This document shows positions 22,201 to 32,950 of a DNA stretch of 64,000 bases, one piece after another. The notes under the pieces were generated by a model, which saw nothing but the letters and a program-made list of their open reading frames with translations, did no database searches and was not told where the DNA came from. The translations under genes were made by a program, and so were the position numbers. How positions within the stretch are numbered: position 1 is the stretch's first letter; every line of letters begins with the position of its first letter. The stretch covers positions 30,086,906-30,150,905 of the forward strand of contig OX463818.1 of NCBI GenBank assembly GCA_949825045.1, read 5' to 3'. The stretch comes from Argyresthia goedartella. Taxonomy: Eukaryota; Arthropoda; Insecta; Lepidoptera; Argyresthiidae.

Positions 22201-23007
22201 TAAATGAAAAATAATCATTATTTCGAGAAGTATTCCCTCACTCCCGAGCAATTAAGTTGCATATAAGTTGCGTTATTTTGTGTCCAATATATTATTATTA
22301 TTATTATTATTAAATGGGTGGCATCAATAACCAGAATATGCCGATAAAAGAAGTTGGCTTCTGACTAGAGTCAGGAAGAACGTGAATTATTTTTAAGGAG
22401 ACAGGTGTAAAAACCAACTAAAATGAGGGTGTCATTATACAGTCATATAAGATTTCATACTATATAGTGCGCGATGTTTTAGTAGTCGGGTTTTAGTTTT
22501 TGTTCTTATTGTCTTGTTATATGTGTATGTATGTACGTGTTTCTGAATTAAGCCTTACCATGAGATAACTGTAAAGTTAAAACATCAGAATTCTCAACAT
22601 CATTGAGGATGTCATCATCATTGCTGCCCTTGCTGAATGAAATCTGCAAACCAAATTAAGATTATTATTTTTTACTTTCTTCTTTCGTTAAATAATTAAT
22701 TCATCACATATTTATTATATAAATTAATTATGTTCCAACATCACTAGGCCGCAAACCGGCAAATCGTTTGGTATCCTCCGAAGAAACTAATACACCTTTG
22801 ACATAGGTAGTGATTTAAGCATATGCTTAGTTTTAATCAATTTAATTAAAATCTTATTTTATAATTATATTTTTTTATACCCTAAATGGTGTCCCCCATT
22901 TTATAAATAAACTCAAAAAAATATATATATTAATTGTTGACGTTTTTTTTCTGATGAATTTCGATTACAAATATTTATATTAAATGTAAAATAGCTTACT
23001 CTATTTT
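22201..23007. other. AT-rich spacer with an (ATT)n microsatellite
   Basis: A perfect (ATT) run lies at about 22,289-22,312. The rest is AT-rich and shows no frame that resembles a known protein. The LTR of Gypsy G might be expected between here and 23.7 kb, but I could not find a repeated terminal sequence. Confidence 0.45.
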
Positions 23008-23168
23008 GAGGATGAATGAACTTTCCCCACAAAAATCTTATGGTCGCAAATGAATTATTGTTTTCGTCATAAGGTACATTGACCCGATCAGTTGATTAAA
23101 AGTTACTTTGGGAGACCCAAAAATAGATTTCGTTTGCGACCATTTCTTGAGGAAAATTGTTCATTATG
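23008..23168. mobile_element. MITE-like inverted-repeat element
   Basis: The two ends are imperfect inverted repeats: AATGAACTTTCC ... ATGGTCGCAAATGAA on the left, and its complement TTCGTTTGCGACCAT ... GGAAAATTGTTCATT on the right, about 160 bp overall with about 40-bp arms. No coding capacity. Size and arms fit a miniature inverted-repeat transposable element. No flanking duplication could be defined. Confidence 0.5.
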
Positions 23169-23186
23169 ATATTACATATTATATGT

Positions 23187-23224
23187 TGGCCATATTTAAG
23201 GGAATGATCCCTTAAATATGGCCA
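23187..23224. repeat. Perfect 17-bp hairpin with 4-nt loop
   Basis: TGGCCATATTTAAGGGA at 23,187-23,203, loop ATGA, then its exact complement at 23,208-23,224. Adjacent to the MITE-like unit. Confidence 0.85.
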
Positions 23225-23479
23225 GCTAATTAAATGTCAGCTTTCATGCAGAAGTTATCAATAAGGGATATCATTCAGCATTGATACATTTATGGGCTAA
23301 TTCTGAATTTGTGGCCAATTTCAGAATTTCAAATGAAAATAATGTTTATTTCGATAAACCATTTAACTGTATTATTTGTTACTATGGAAACAAAGTTGTA
23401 GGGTCTCATTATTAATGTGAGGCCGGCACTTTCCGAATCAGCCTAATCTAAAATATTGTGTTTTCAAACTTATTTATAA

Positions 23480-23580
23480 CTCGACAAAACCCGAGTACGA
23501 CGCGGGTTTTGTCGAGGAAAAGTGAATGTCAGAGCGCGCTTTAGTAGCTCTATCATTCACCCTCCCACGACAAAACCCGC
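23480..23580. repeat. Three-armed palindrome (CGACAAAACCC arms)
   Basis: CTCGACAAAACCC (23,480-23,492) pairs exactly with GGGTTTTGTCGAG (23,504-23,516). The middle arm, as GCGGGTTTTGTCG (23,502-23,514), also pairs exactly with CGACAAAACCCGC (23,568-23,580). Inside the second hairpin GTGAATG and CATTCAC, and AGAGC and GCTCT, pair further. The middle arm can pair with either neighbour but not with both. Confidence 0.85.
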
Positions 23581-23759
23581 GCCGCGCTCGACATACTACG
23601 GTTACAGATATATCCCAAAATGAATTATGTCCATTTGCTTGTCTTTTACAAATTGAACATCCTGCTAGTTAGTTAAATATTTACCGTAGCAAGAAGTACT
23701 AGAATCCCAAGTAAGATATAATTTTGTACCATCCTAAAGTGCAGTGCGACTGATGCACT

Positions 23760-25765
23760 TCTGTGCTATGGTATCTACTCACTGGCTTCGATTATTGCTT
23801 GATAATAGAGGTGGTCGTTATTACAAAACCGCATGAAATAACGCGCTCTTTCCCACATCTTCCAATACCACATACGGACCATTATACACATTTTGGAATT
23901 TATTTGTAGTATAATTTTTTAAGAATATAGTCATTTACTCATAAGTTACGCTGCTGTAAGTCTGATTAGATTTATCTGTTTTTATAGCTTTAGATTTTAT
24001 CAAATTTTGTCTAGCTTTTTCGTAAGATTTTTGTATTCTATGCTTACAGAGAGATCATTTTCACAATTATACAGTGGTTCTACTTGTTTCACTTAGTTAC
24101 TTGGAATATAACATACTTTCCCTAACACTAGTTCATAGGGTGTAAATTTTGTTGATGTATTAACTGTAGTCTTTTATTCTCAAAAAAGCTTACAAATTTT
24201 TGAGTTTTCTAATGATTCTTTCATGATGGTATGTTGTCAACGCCAATTGTGTTATCTTCAACAAACTCTTTTTTTTTCAGAACTTAATTAAAAAAAATCG
24301 TGTTACGATCGGTAGCGATTTTCATTGGTATACCATTCCTCAACAAATGCCTTTGCCAATATAACAGCATCCTTACTATCTAATAAGCTAGCATTGTGTA
24401 GTAAATATGTATTTTTTAAGTATAGTATAATAATAATAGTATATAATAAGTAACCCTTAACTAGGGGCCCCACTATATCTAAATATATTTTGTAAAATGC
24501 CGATGTTGCCGTTGTTGTGACAACCATTGGATCTTTTAGGGGTAATGAGTGTTTCTGTATGTGACACTTACTACACTTTGAAGTATAGTACTCAACATCT
24601 CGTTAAATATTTGACTATGTATAATACTTACTTATGTTATTTGTCATCCTTCGAATACTTGCATAACCTGCTGTAGGTAATATATGAAAATCATTTAACA
24701 CTACTAATATAAATTGAAAAATGAAAATAAGTTCATTTGAAGTAATCCTTTGCTTTTCGTTAACTGTTACCGTTATTATTATTATAATCGTTGGCTAGAC
24801 ATTTTATATATTTATCATTTCTCGTTCCTTTCTTCGTTCCAACTTCTTTTACTTTTATTCCCCTGCAAAACTGCTCAATTCCCTCACGTTTACGTCTTGC
24901 ATGGTACATGGTCAAGATTGTGGGCAGGTGTATATAGTACTTCTTCGAGGGTCGTATGCAAGCAAATAATTGCTTGCATCATCTGTCAAGCTTTTCTTTT
25001 TCTTCTTTTGTAAAAACCAACTGCATAGAACGTTTTGGTTTGCTAAGCATTTCGATCATGTTCGGCTGCGCATACCGTTCATTCGCTGAAATGTTAGTAT
25101 CCGCTAAATTATTTTCTTTTCCCCTTTTTCTTGTTTACACTTCTGTCTTCTCGTCATAACACTCACAACATGCTTATTAACTCCTTTCAGTTCATCTGAT
25201 GTTAATATTATTGATGACAATGCGCCTGCTGTCACATTATCCTTACCTTTCACATATTATATTTCAATGTCGTGCTCTTCTTATTTTAATCAATATTTAA
25301 GTATGCTACTAGGGTATACAAGTTTTATATGTATACGAGGGGTCGACGATCAGTTGTTATTTTAAACTTTTTTCCTAGCAAATAATGCCTTAAATAATTT
25401 TCCGACCAAGCTATTGCTAATAATTATATTTATATAGTCGGGTAGTTTAATTCTGTTTTATTAAGACTGCGACTAGCGTAAGCAATTGGTAACTTATTAT
25501 TGTTGCTAAAAATTGACTCTATATCTATTCCTGAAGCATCGGTTTGAAGTTCGAATACTACATTTTCAGTCGAAAAATCTGGAAATTGTAATATTGTCGA
25601 ATGATCTTGGCAACTGCTATCCCTTTTCAATGTTGCATATTTTTTACATAATGTATTTAAAGGTATAATAGTTCGCCACATTGTGGCATAAAAGGTCAAT
25701 AATAATTCATAAAAGCCACAGATCGTTTTAGGTCATCTGCTGTCTTGTGAACTGAGTGGTCGATA
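23760..25765 (-). pseudogene. Gypsy G pol remnant: RNase H and integrase
   Basis: Minus strand. RT end/RNase H: NTLCKKYATLKRD, FELQTDASGIDIES (catalytic Asp), IAYASRSLNKTELNYPTI, then in other frames NYLRHYLLGKKFKITTDRRP and the end-of-RNase-H relic NNLYTLVAYL. Integrase: TTTATSAFYKIYLDIVGPL (first Asp region, 24.5 kb), DAVILAKAFVEEW, then in broken frames YELVLGKVCYIPS and a C-terminal GPYVV-like segment near 23.85 kb. Most of RT is missing. Stops are frequent. Upstream parts lie beyond the LINE F copy at 26.1-27.9 kb. Confidence 0.7.
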
Positions 25766-26086
25766 TTGTTTCCTGCATCCTGGATCTATTTGGTTTCAAC
25801 TGTATTTTTTGTTTGTAAATATTTGTTGTATGAAATGGTGAGAAGAAAAATAACTGAATATTTAGCACATATTTTCTCTATTTCTAATGGATCTGAACAT
25901 CGTTCAAACCGTTCAAATTCAGCTCAGCAAACACTTTCTTCTCACGTACCAAATTATTTAAGGATCTTTCAAAATTTAATAGATATATCATATTTGTATT
26001 ATATGCTTATAAAATTATAAAATCTTGCCCTAAAATACCATCACTTTTACAGCAAAAGTTCTTGAACACGTGAAGCTTATGTAAAA
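25766..26086 (-). pseudogene. Gypsy G protease/RT border remnant
   Basis: Minus-strand frames give KSDGILGQDFI (the protease-end 'ILG-DF' motif of Gypsy pol), LNNLVREKKVFAELNLNGLN and, past a gap, STTQFTRQQMT leading to the RT end. The catalytic RT between them has been deleted. The plus-strand 84-residue frame here is a shadow. Confidence 0.45.
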
Positions 26087-27895
26087 ATGCTTCCCCTTTT
26101 ACCGCAAGTGTTAGTTAAACAAATTAAGTTCTCCGCATACTCATACTCGTCGAAAGCCATTGGTGAGGACAAGATCTGTTCTCAGATGATAACCTGCATA
26201 ATTAAGGAGCTGTTACCGATCATTACCCACATAATTAATGTATCGCTTGAACAATGTTGCTTCCCCTCTTAGTGGGAAAAAGCACTTGTGATTCCCCTAA
26301 CTAAATCATCCAATCCCGTCTCCTTTAATGATTTTCGTCCCATATCTATTCTGCATATCCTCTCCAAAGTCCTAGAATCAATTGTTCACTGTCAGCTCTC
26401 CTCATACCTTTCCTCTAGAAACTTATTAAATCACTATCAATCAGGGTCACAGTACTACCACGGCATTACTTAAAGTCACTGATGACATTCAATTAGCCAT
26501 GGATTAGAAGCAGCTTACGGTTCTCACACTGCTTGATTTCGATATCCTGGTTGAAATTCTAAAATCCCTCAGAGTCTCCCCGCACTCAGCTCTCTGGTTT
26601 GACTCCTACCTGATAGACCGCCAGCAGCGCATTAAGTCTGAGGAGATCTCAACGGACTGGTGTGATCTCTCCGCGGGTGTTCCGCAGGGTGGTATCCTTT
26701 CTCCTCTCCTCTTTTCAGTATTCATTAACTTCATCTCTGACGTTCTTACTTCTTTTTATCATCTCTACGCAGATGAACTCCAAATATATCGGCACTTCTC
26801 TCTTATTGATGTAAATCTGACCGTAGAGGCGTTGAATGCTGATCTCGATAACATCAGTAAATGGGCAATTTCATATGTGCTGGGAACAACCGGGAAAAAT
26901 TCAAGCCATGATACACAGGGTACACGGCACTCAATTAACTACTCAATACAAAATATACCCGTCGATCCTGTAATGTATGAGGGTACGATAATCACTTACA
27001 GCGAGAAAGGTAAGAATCTTTGGGTCATATTTGATAACTTGCTGTCCTGGTCGCCCCATGTTTGTAAGGTCAGCAGACGAGTCTTTGCGTCATATTACTC
27101 CCTCCGGAGATTGCAGTACTTCCTGCCGCGGCAGACTAAAACCACATCGCTCAGTCCCTTCTACTACCTTTAATAGAACTGAATAAACTCGAGCGACTTC
27201 AAAACCTTGGGATTCGGTTTGTCTACGGGCTGCGCAAGTATGACCATATCTCTATTGTAAGGAGCTGGGGTGGGTTCTGATCCGTCTTCGCCGTAATATG
27301 CACATTCTCTCTTATCTATTCAATGATTTGCCAAATCCCCGCTACCCCACATATCTTCGAGAACGTTTTGAGTTTCTTTTCCCCAGGGATAGTAATCGGA
27401 GATCCCACACGGTGTCTCCCCTATCAACTCCTCGGCATAACACTCATTTAGGTTAAGGGCAATCCGACTGTGGAACGCATTTCCCTGCACTATAAGGGAT
27501 AGTCCCTCAATTTTCACTTTTAAGAAAAGATTGAAAGCGTATTTCCTTTCTCTTCCGTAATCGGTATCATATTTATGTAAGTATATGTAAGATATTTTGT
27601 AGTTTATATATTTGCAGGCTATCTATTGTATTTTATATAGTTGAGATATATATTTTATTTATAAGGTATATTTTATCAATATTTTTAAAGTAATTTTCGT
27701 ACTTATATATACAGTTTTATTGCGCACTAGGACTGTCCTGTTCCATAACCCCTCCTGTCTTACCTAGGTTTGCTGGAAGAAATCTCTTTTTAGAGATAAG
27801 CTCACCTTTGCCTATAAAATTTATTGTAACTGTCTGTCTATCTATATTTTCCGTACAATAAAGAATATGAAATAATATGAATATGAACTCCGTTA
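26087..27895 (+). pseudogene. LINE F copy 3: Jockey-like ORF2, RT to 3' end
   Basis: Starts mid-ORF2 (SSKAIGEDKICSQM) and runs through ALVIPLTKSSNPVSFNDFRP, ISILHILSKVLESIVHCQLS, a frame change, TALLKVTDDIQLAMD, TVLTLLDFDIL (motif A relic), SAGVPQGGILSPLLFSVFIN (motif B), YHLYADELQIYRHF (motif C, ADD changed to ADE), VMYEGTIITYSEKGKNLW, PHVCKVSRRVFASYYSLRRL, LERLQNLGIRFVYGLRKYDH and RYPTYLRERFEFLFP. The 3' UTR ends at TTTGCTGGAAGAAATCTC, AATAAAGAATATGAAATAAT and ATGAATATGAAC at about 27,895. It is inserted in Gypsy G. Several stops and frameshifts. Confidence 0.8.
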
Positions 27896-28452
27896 ATTCT
27901 TACCTTACCATTATGGATGGGAATGTTGAGTCATCTCCATTTCTAATACTTTATCTGTATCTATAAGGTAATGATATTTCTGTTTTTAGGTAAAGAACTT
28001 GATATTGCTAAAAGTATTGTAGGCACATACATAGCATGAGCCTCGAAAAATAAGTTATTCATGCCTCCATTCTCGTCTGACTGCTGCGGCATATTTACTC
28101 GCTACGACGTACCCTGCAATTCCGCATGATGCATATGGTGATCTGTGTTACGATAATAGGACTAACTTCTTCCGCCTCTGTTGTATCGGCTTGTAAAATA
28201 TCCCTGGCCGCGTCCTCGATTGGTAGGGTGTCCACACCACTGCTGATTTAGTTGATTGTGGTATCCGCCTTGACCGCGGGAATACATCCTTCTCTGTCCA
28301 TGCTGAAATTCAGATCTGCTTTGATAATGCTGGTAACTCTTCCTTTTTCCCTGATCAAAACGCATTATTTCCTGAAATCTTCTCGTCCTTTGCTCCACGA
28401 ATTGCATCTTTTAATGATGTGTAATTTCTTGTTGAAATTATAGTGCTTAAGT
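27896..28452 (-). pseudogene. Gypsy G gag, C-terminal part
   Basis: Minus-strand frame: NLSTIISTRNYTSLKDAIRG, AKDE, then after a frame change RFQEIMRFDQGKRKSY, SRSEFQHGQRRMYSRGQGGY and GRGQGYFTSRYNRGGRS (an Arg/Gly-rich nucleic-acid-binding tail), trailing into NNLFFEAHAMY near 28.0 kb. The N-terminal part continues at 32,951-33,480, on the far side of the DIRS-like insertion. No CCHC knuckle is visible; the RGG-rich tail may replace it. Confidence 0.6.
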
Positions 28453-28495
28453 TTCTATTTAGATAATTCAGCCTCCACTTGACCCACTGTGAGAT
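28453..28495 (+). repeat. DIRS-like left terminal repeat
   Basis: TTCTATTTAGATAATTCAGC then CTCCACTTGACCCACTGTGAG. It is complementary to 32,606-32,655 and, less closely, to the right terminus at 32,872-32,950. Confidence 0.65.
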
Positions 28496-28559
28496 CAGTT
28501 TCTGAATTCTAGGACATGGCGTACACTCCCACATCATTGATGGGTTACTTAGCCCAAGT

Positions 28560-30600
28560 AGAACTAACCGACGACGAAGACAGAGAACTATCCAGAAAAA
28601 TCGTTGGGATCATCAAAAAGAAAAACTCACAATACTAGCAAAAATGGGAAGTGATAGATCACGCTATTGACAATTTATTCACCAGTAAATCAATGATAGA
28701 ATCTAAATTGAAATTGAAAACCAACCTTCAAAGTTCCTCAGAAGCGACCATACCCGTAACCTACAAGACGTCCTGTTCTTAGCCATAGACCAAGAAAACC
28801 TAGGTTCGAAAGAAAAAACTAGATTTCAAAGCAGGTCAGGTTAGTCTTAAAGTTAACATCTGGAAAGAACAAGGGGCACGCAACTCCATTTTATCCATTT
28901 ATTCGGATATAAGATAGCTTTTACTCGGGCACCCCCGTTGAAAACATTTGATAAACATTGCAAATGTCGTTACAATATTAAACCTTCACCAGAGTTAGAT
29001 ACAAAAATCCGTGATATGCTCTCATAGTCAGTCAGGATTTTTGTCCCCGTATTCATAAGGAATAAGTCGAATGGATCAAACCGGCCCATTTTCAATCTGA
29101 AACTTTTAAATGAGTACCTCAATCCTCCCAAATTCCAACTGAAAAATCATCACAAGATCCCCCTTTGCTTGAATGACGCAGACTTCATGATAAAAATTGA
29201 TAAATCTCAAGCATATTATCATATACCGTAAATCAAATCACACAGCAGATTCTTAGCCTTCAATTACGACGATCAAATATCCGAAATGACTTACTTGCAC
29301 TTACACGTTGGTTTAGTGACGGTGCCATTTATCTTCGCAACAATAACTAACTGGGTTCCAAATTTATTAAAAAAAAAGGTTATTCAGATGATTATCTACC
29401 TAGATGACTTCCTCACCATATAACCCGACTCAAAAACCCTTCAAGAGTAATCACAGGAAGTCCAAGATTATTTGAGAACGATGGACTTGTTGATGATGTT
29501 TAAGCAAACATGAACAAATCGTCCTTTATCCCGTCAAACAGCGTCGTATTCGTAGGCTCCAAAATCTGGGATCCAAAATACAAATACAAAGAGTCTCCCC
29601 GAATTAAAAATAACAAAAAACCTGAGTTTAATTAAAAACATATGGTGGACGTAGTGGCTAGAAAAAGTCCTTTAAGAAAACATAAACTGTGCGTCGTTCA
29701 TTGCCCCTCTGGGGAGACTACATTGTCGAAGAATTCAAATAGAAGTATCCAAATTATCAAAGGAGGTCTGTCACAGAAAATTTCCCCTGCCAAAAGTTGT
29801 AAGTCAAGAACTAGACTGGTGGCTTCAGAATATCCAACGACAGTCAGCAATTCATCGGAAATGAAAAACGTCTTTAATAACAACCGAGGCCTCAGGGACC
29901 GGTTGTGGCGCTGTTGTGAACAACCAGAAGTTCAGCGGTACCTGAAGGGGAAAACAACTAAATTGGCCCAGCAACCAGAAATATTTTTTCACTCTCCTTT
30001 TGGTTCTGCAGAACACAGGCCTAGATTTACAAAACCAGACTTTAATGGTACAGACGGACAATCAGTCGTAGCTTACCTAACAAAGGAGAGAGGAACAAAA
30101 TCCAAGATACTTCTGAAGACGACCACAGAAATACTCATCTCACTGTCAGAACAGTACGGAATTGATGTTATATACCGGGGAGATATAACTTAACAGCAGA
30201 CAGCCTTACAAGGCTCAGTCAATCACCAGAGTGGTCACTGAGTCCAAACATTCTAAATTTGATATTCAAGAAATTAGGCAGTCCAGTCATAGACCTCTTT
30301 GCGAGCTCCAGATCAGCAGTACTGACCAATTATGTGACCGAGAATGCTCAAGATAAGTAGTGTATGTAGATGCATTCAGTCGACCATGGAACTTCAACCT
30401 AGGCTGGACAACCTCAAGTGCTGTGTCATCTAGCCATCTGCTCGAGGACTTACCTCCTGGTAGTTCCAAAATAGGAAAGGACATTTTGGAAAGCAGACTT
30501 GAAACAGTGAGCATTAGATCGACCGAGGACGATTCTGGATCTCGATAATCACCTCACCGACCTCAGAACTGGAAAACCTCTAGCAGCCATCAAAGATCTG
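28560..30600 (+). pseudogene. DIRS-like reverse transcriptase-RNase H
   Basis: Plus strand, broken frames: AFTRAPPLKTFDKHC, FIRNKSNGSNRPIFNLKLLN, DADFMIKIDKSQAYYHIP (motif A), VTVPFIFATITNWVPNLL, MIIYLDDFLT (YLDD catalytic box at 29,397-29,408, intact), SNSVVFVGSKIWDPKYKYK. The RNase H part in the 29,642-30,193 frame reads DGQSVVAYLTKERGTKSKIL, TTEILISLSEQYGIDVIY, then YNLTADSLTRLSQSPEW across a shift, LGSPVIDLFASSRS and DAFSRPWNFNLGW. The motifs RPIFNLK, YLDDFL, VAYL-KE-GT-S and DLFAS are typical of DIRS1-group elements and not of Gypsy or LINE RTs. Function: RNA-templated DNA synthesis before recombinase-mediated insertion. Here it is dead. Confidence 0.75.
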
Positions 30601-30770
30601 TGTTTGCAGGTATAAGGAAAACAGTCGGATAGTGGAAATGGAATGCAATGAACATGTCGATGAAAAAAGGATCAACTTTATATTCTGGATAAAGAAACTA
30701 ATCACACTATCTAAGACCAGACGTATCCTAACTTATCACCCCTGTTTACTGCAACTAGAGGTAAGGTTAA

Positions 30771-32200
30771 CCTTTAACTGCTGACAAAGAGTTTCACAGT
30801 CCTACCAACATCAGTAAAATCATTTTACCATCATTTTACCCTCTTCCCCGCACTTCCATAGGCTAAGCGCCTGAGTAGCTTCGAGTTTAGTTGCGTCCAC
30901 GCCGTAAAATGGGATAGTTGCGTCGGACAGGGTCAAATCAATAAGTTGCATCGACGTAAAGTTTGGCAGGGGTCTCTCAGACCACAGACATTACTAATTG
31001 CGATGTATGATTCCACACCACCAAGAAAGAAGCATAGGGAGACGGGAGGAATAACAGACTATCAAATAAAAAATGTCTGGCACAGGAAGACTCAAGTGGA
31101 TCGGAAGCTGAAGATGTTCCCAAAAATTTTGTCCCGGAGCAAAGTGATCATAACTCGGCAACTGAAGAAAGTGCCTCTGAAGATGAAGAACCAGAAATAG
31201 AAGAATCCAGGAGCTAGGATCAAATTCAAAAGAATCAGCTTTTAGAGTGTGACAGTTAAGATGGACCTTTAACAAGATTAGTTAGTTGTTTTTATCGCAA
31301 GAATCGTTACAAGTGGGCAAAAGATCCACTAAACAGAGCTGTGCGAACAGGCCAAAATACCATTTTAGCTCGTATGCGCGAGTCAAGGTTTAATGAACAC
31401 GGTGAAGAAGATCCCTTTTCTCTGTGGTTGAAAATTATGTCTATTTTAGTATGACTATATTACGGATATCTTAGAAGAAATTTTGAAGTGGACAAAGTGA
31501 AAATTCTCCAACTGAAATTGAAGTACAGCAGAGAAAATTGTCCTGAACTACAAGATATAGACGTAATCTAATTGCATGCTTTCCTTGGTCTTCTTATGTA
31601 TACAGCTGTGTTCAAGTCCAACCACGAAAATTGTTAGTACCTATTTGCAACCTATGGGACAGGAAGAGACATTTTTAGATGTGTAATGTCAAAGAAAACG
31701 TTTATGAATCTGTTACTGTGCTAACAGTTTGATAACAAGCTAGACCGAGCGGAAAAATTAGAGACTGACAAGCTAGCTACAATATCTCACATATTCAAAA
31801 TATATATAAATAACTGATAAACTCTTTACAACGTTGGAAAGGGTGCAACGATCGATAAAAAATCAATATCTTTCAGAGGTCGCTCATATTATGTGATGTA
31901 CGTGCCCAACAACCATCCAAGTACGGTTTGAATCTATTGACGAAAACACAGGAAAACCTCTCAGACCCCTCGTCACCAGTTACGTTATTAAAAAACCATG
32001 TCACCAGTCAAAAGTTAAGCAAGCCTCAAGTCTTGTTATCTCAGGGTGGATTCGAATATTGTTTAGGGATGCCTCACTAGGCAGCTTCAAAGCAGCAGTA
32101 AGTTTAGAAAAATAGTCAAATAGGAACCTTATCTTAGTTAGATGATGTCATGAGGAGAGGAAATTGGAGAAGTAAATCCTTACTTGTATCCACATTAATA
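30771..32200 (+). pseudogene. Decayed piggyBac-type transposase
   Basis: An acidic N-terminus (SGSEAEDVP, SATEESASEDEEPEIEESRS, 31,095-31,215) precedes NRYKWAKDPLNRAVRTGQNT and DPFSLWLKIMSI (31,300-31,445). Then follow VDKVKILQLKLKYSREN, HAFLGLLMYTAVFKSNHE, LETDKLATISHIFKIYINN, ATIDKKSISFRGRSYYVMYV (31,850-31,910; the Asp of the first catalytic block is present) and YVPNNHPS. The order is that of piggyBac transposases. Sequence beyond the first catalytic Asp is short, so the later Asp residues are absent. A TTAA at 30,767-30,770 followed by CCTTTAACTGC may mark the 5' end; the 3' end was not found. It lies inside the DIRS-like element. Confidence 0.65.
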
Positions 32201-32605
32201 AAATTTTATTTTTATGAAATCTTTCATAATAATAAGGTCTATAATCGCTAGAATATACTAAGTCAATAATTTTTACCAATTTCATTTAATAATTGGGCAT
32301 TTAGCTTTTTATTTAGTTTATTTATATTTCGTTTATATATTTTTTTAACATATATTTAGCATATATTGTACATAGCATACATTCATAGCATAACATTAAA
32401 CATATATTTAGTTTAATTAAGAAGATCTCATACATATCGGTTATGTACCTTATAACTACATAAGTGCTGATATTAAGTTATGCATTATTTGTGGTCCAAA
32501 TAATATTTCTCGAAATAAAAAAATAAATAATTAAACCCTGGTTTATTCATAGTAATCCTAAGTTCATCAAAGTACGCCTTGCTATCGCCGGCAGATTATA
32601 AACAC

Positions 32606-32715
32606 TCACCACAGTGGTTCAAGTGGAGGCTGAATTACCTAAATAGAACCATTTTCCCACGAAGTGCAAAAAAACAAATATTTTGGGTTCAGCCGTAACT
32701 TGACCCACATTTTTA
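32606..32715 (+). repeat. DIRS internal complementary region (ICR)
   Basis: CCACAGTGGTTCAAGTGGAG then GCTGAATTACCTAAATAGAA is the complement of the left terminus (28,453-28,495). Its continuation AATAGAACCATTTTCCC ... CAAATATTTTGGGTTCAGCC ... TAACTTGACCCAC is the complement of the right terminus (32,872-32,950). Left-end complement joined to right-end complement is the defining feature of DIRS-group elements. Confidence 0.7.
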
Positions 32716-32871
32716 TGGCTCTAGCCGGCTGTGAGAGTACTGATGGAAGTAACAACCAGCGATGGCCGTGCGCAATTTTCCGGTCACGTTATGAGTGAAT
32801 TATAGGGTTATCTATGAAACCATAGACAATATAAGGTGGAATCACCCTCCAAGTAGGCAAAATGCAAGTGG

Positions 32872-32950
32872 GTTAACCTCACAGTGGGTCAAGTTACGGC
32901 TGAACCCTAAATATTTGTTTTATTCCCTTCGGGGGGGAAACGGTTCTATT
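32872..32950 (+). repeat. DIRS-like right terminal repeat
   Basis: CTCACAGTGGGTCAAGTTAC, GGCTGAACCCTAAATATTTG, then TTCGGGGGGGAAACGGTTCTATT, ending at the join with Gypsy G gag. It is inverted relative to the ICR right half and imperfectly inverted relative to the left terminus. Confidence 0.65.

Larger units (their letters stand above)
28453..32950 (+). mobile_element. DIRS-like retrotransposon inserted in Gypsy G gag
   Basis: Evidence for the class: (1) an RT-RNase H of DIRS type (28.56-30.6 kb); (2) inverted terminal repeats; (3) a downstream internal complementary region made of the complement of the left end joined to the complement of the right end (32,606-32,715). Gypsy G gag reads continuously on the minus strand across the join (…LYN at 32,951, RNLSTIIS at 28,452), with TTCTATT common to both edges (28,453-28,459 and 32,944-32,950), so the insertion caused no visible loss or long duplication of target. 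No tyrosine recombinase is recognisable. The place where it would lie is occupied by a piggyBac remnant. Confidence 0.7.

Noticed and set aside
24750..25159. Plus-strand frames of 87 and 67 residues, rich in Phe, Leu and Ser
   Set aside because: Antisense of decayed Gypsy G pol; hydrophobicity arises from A/T-rich codons.
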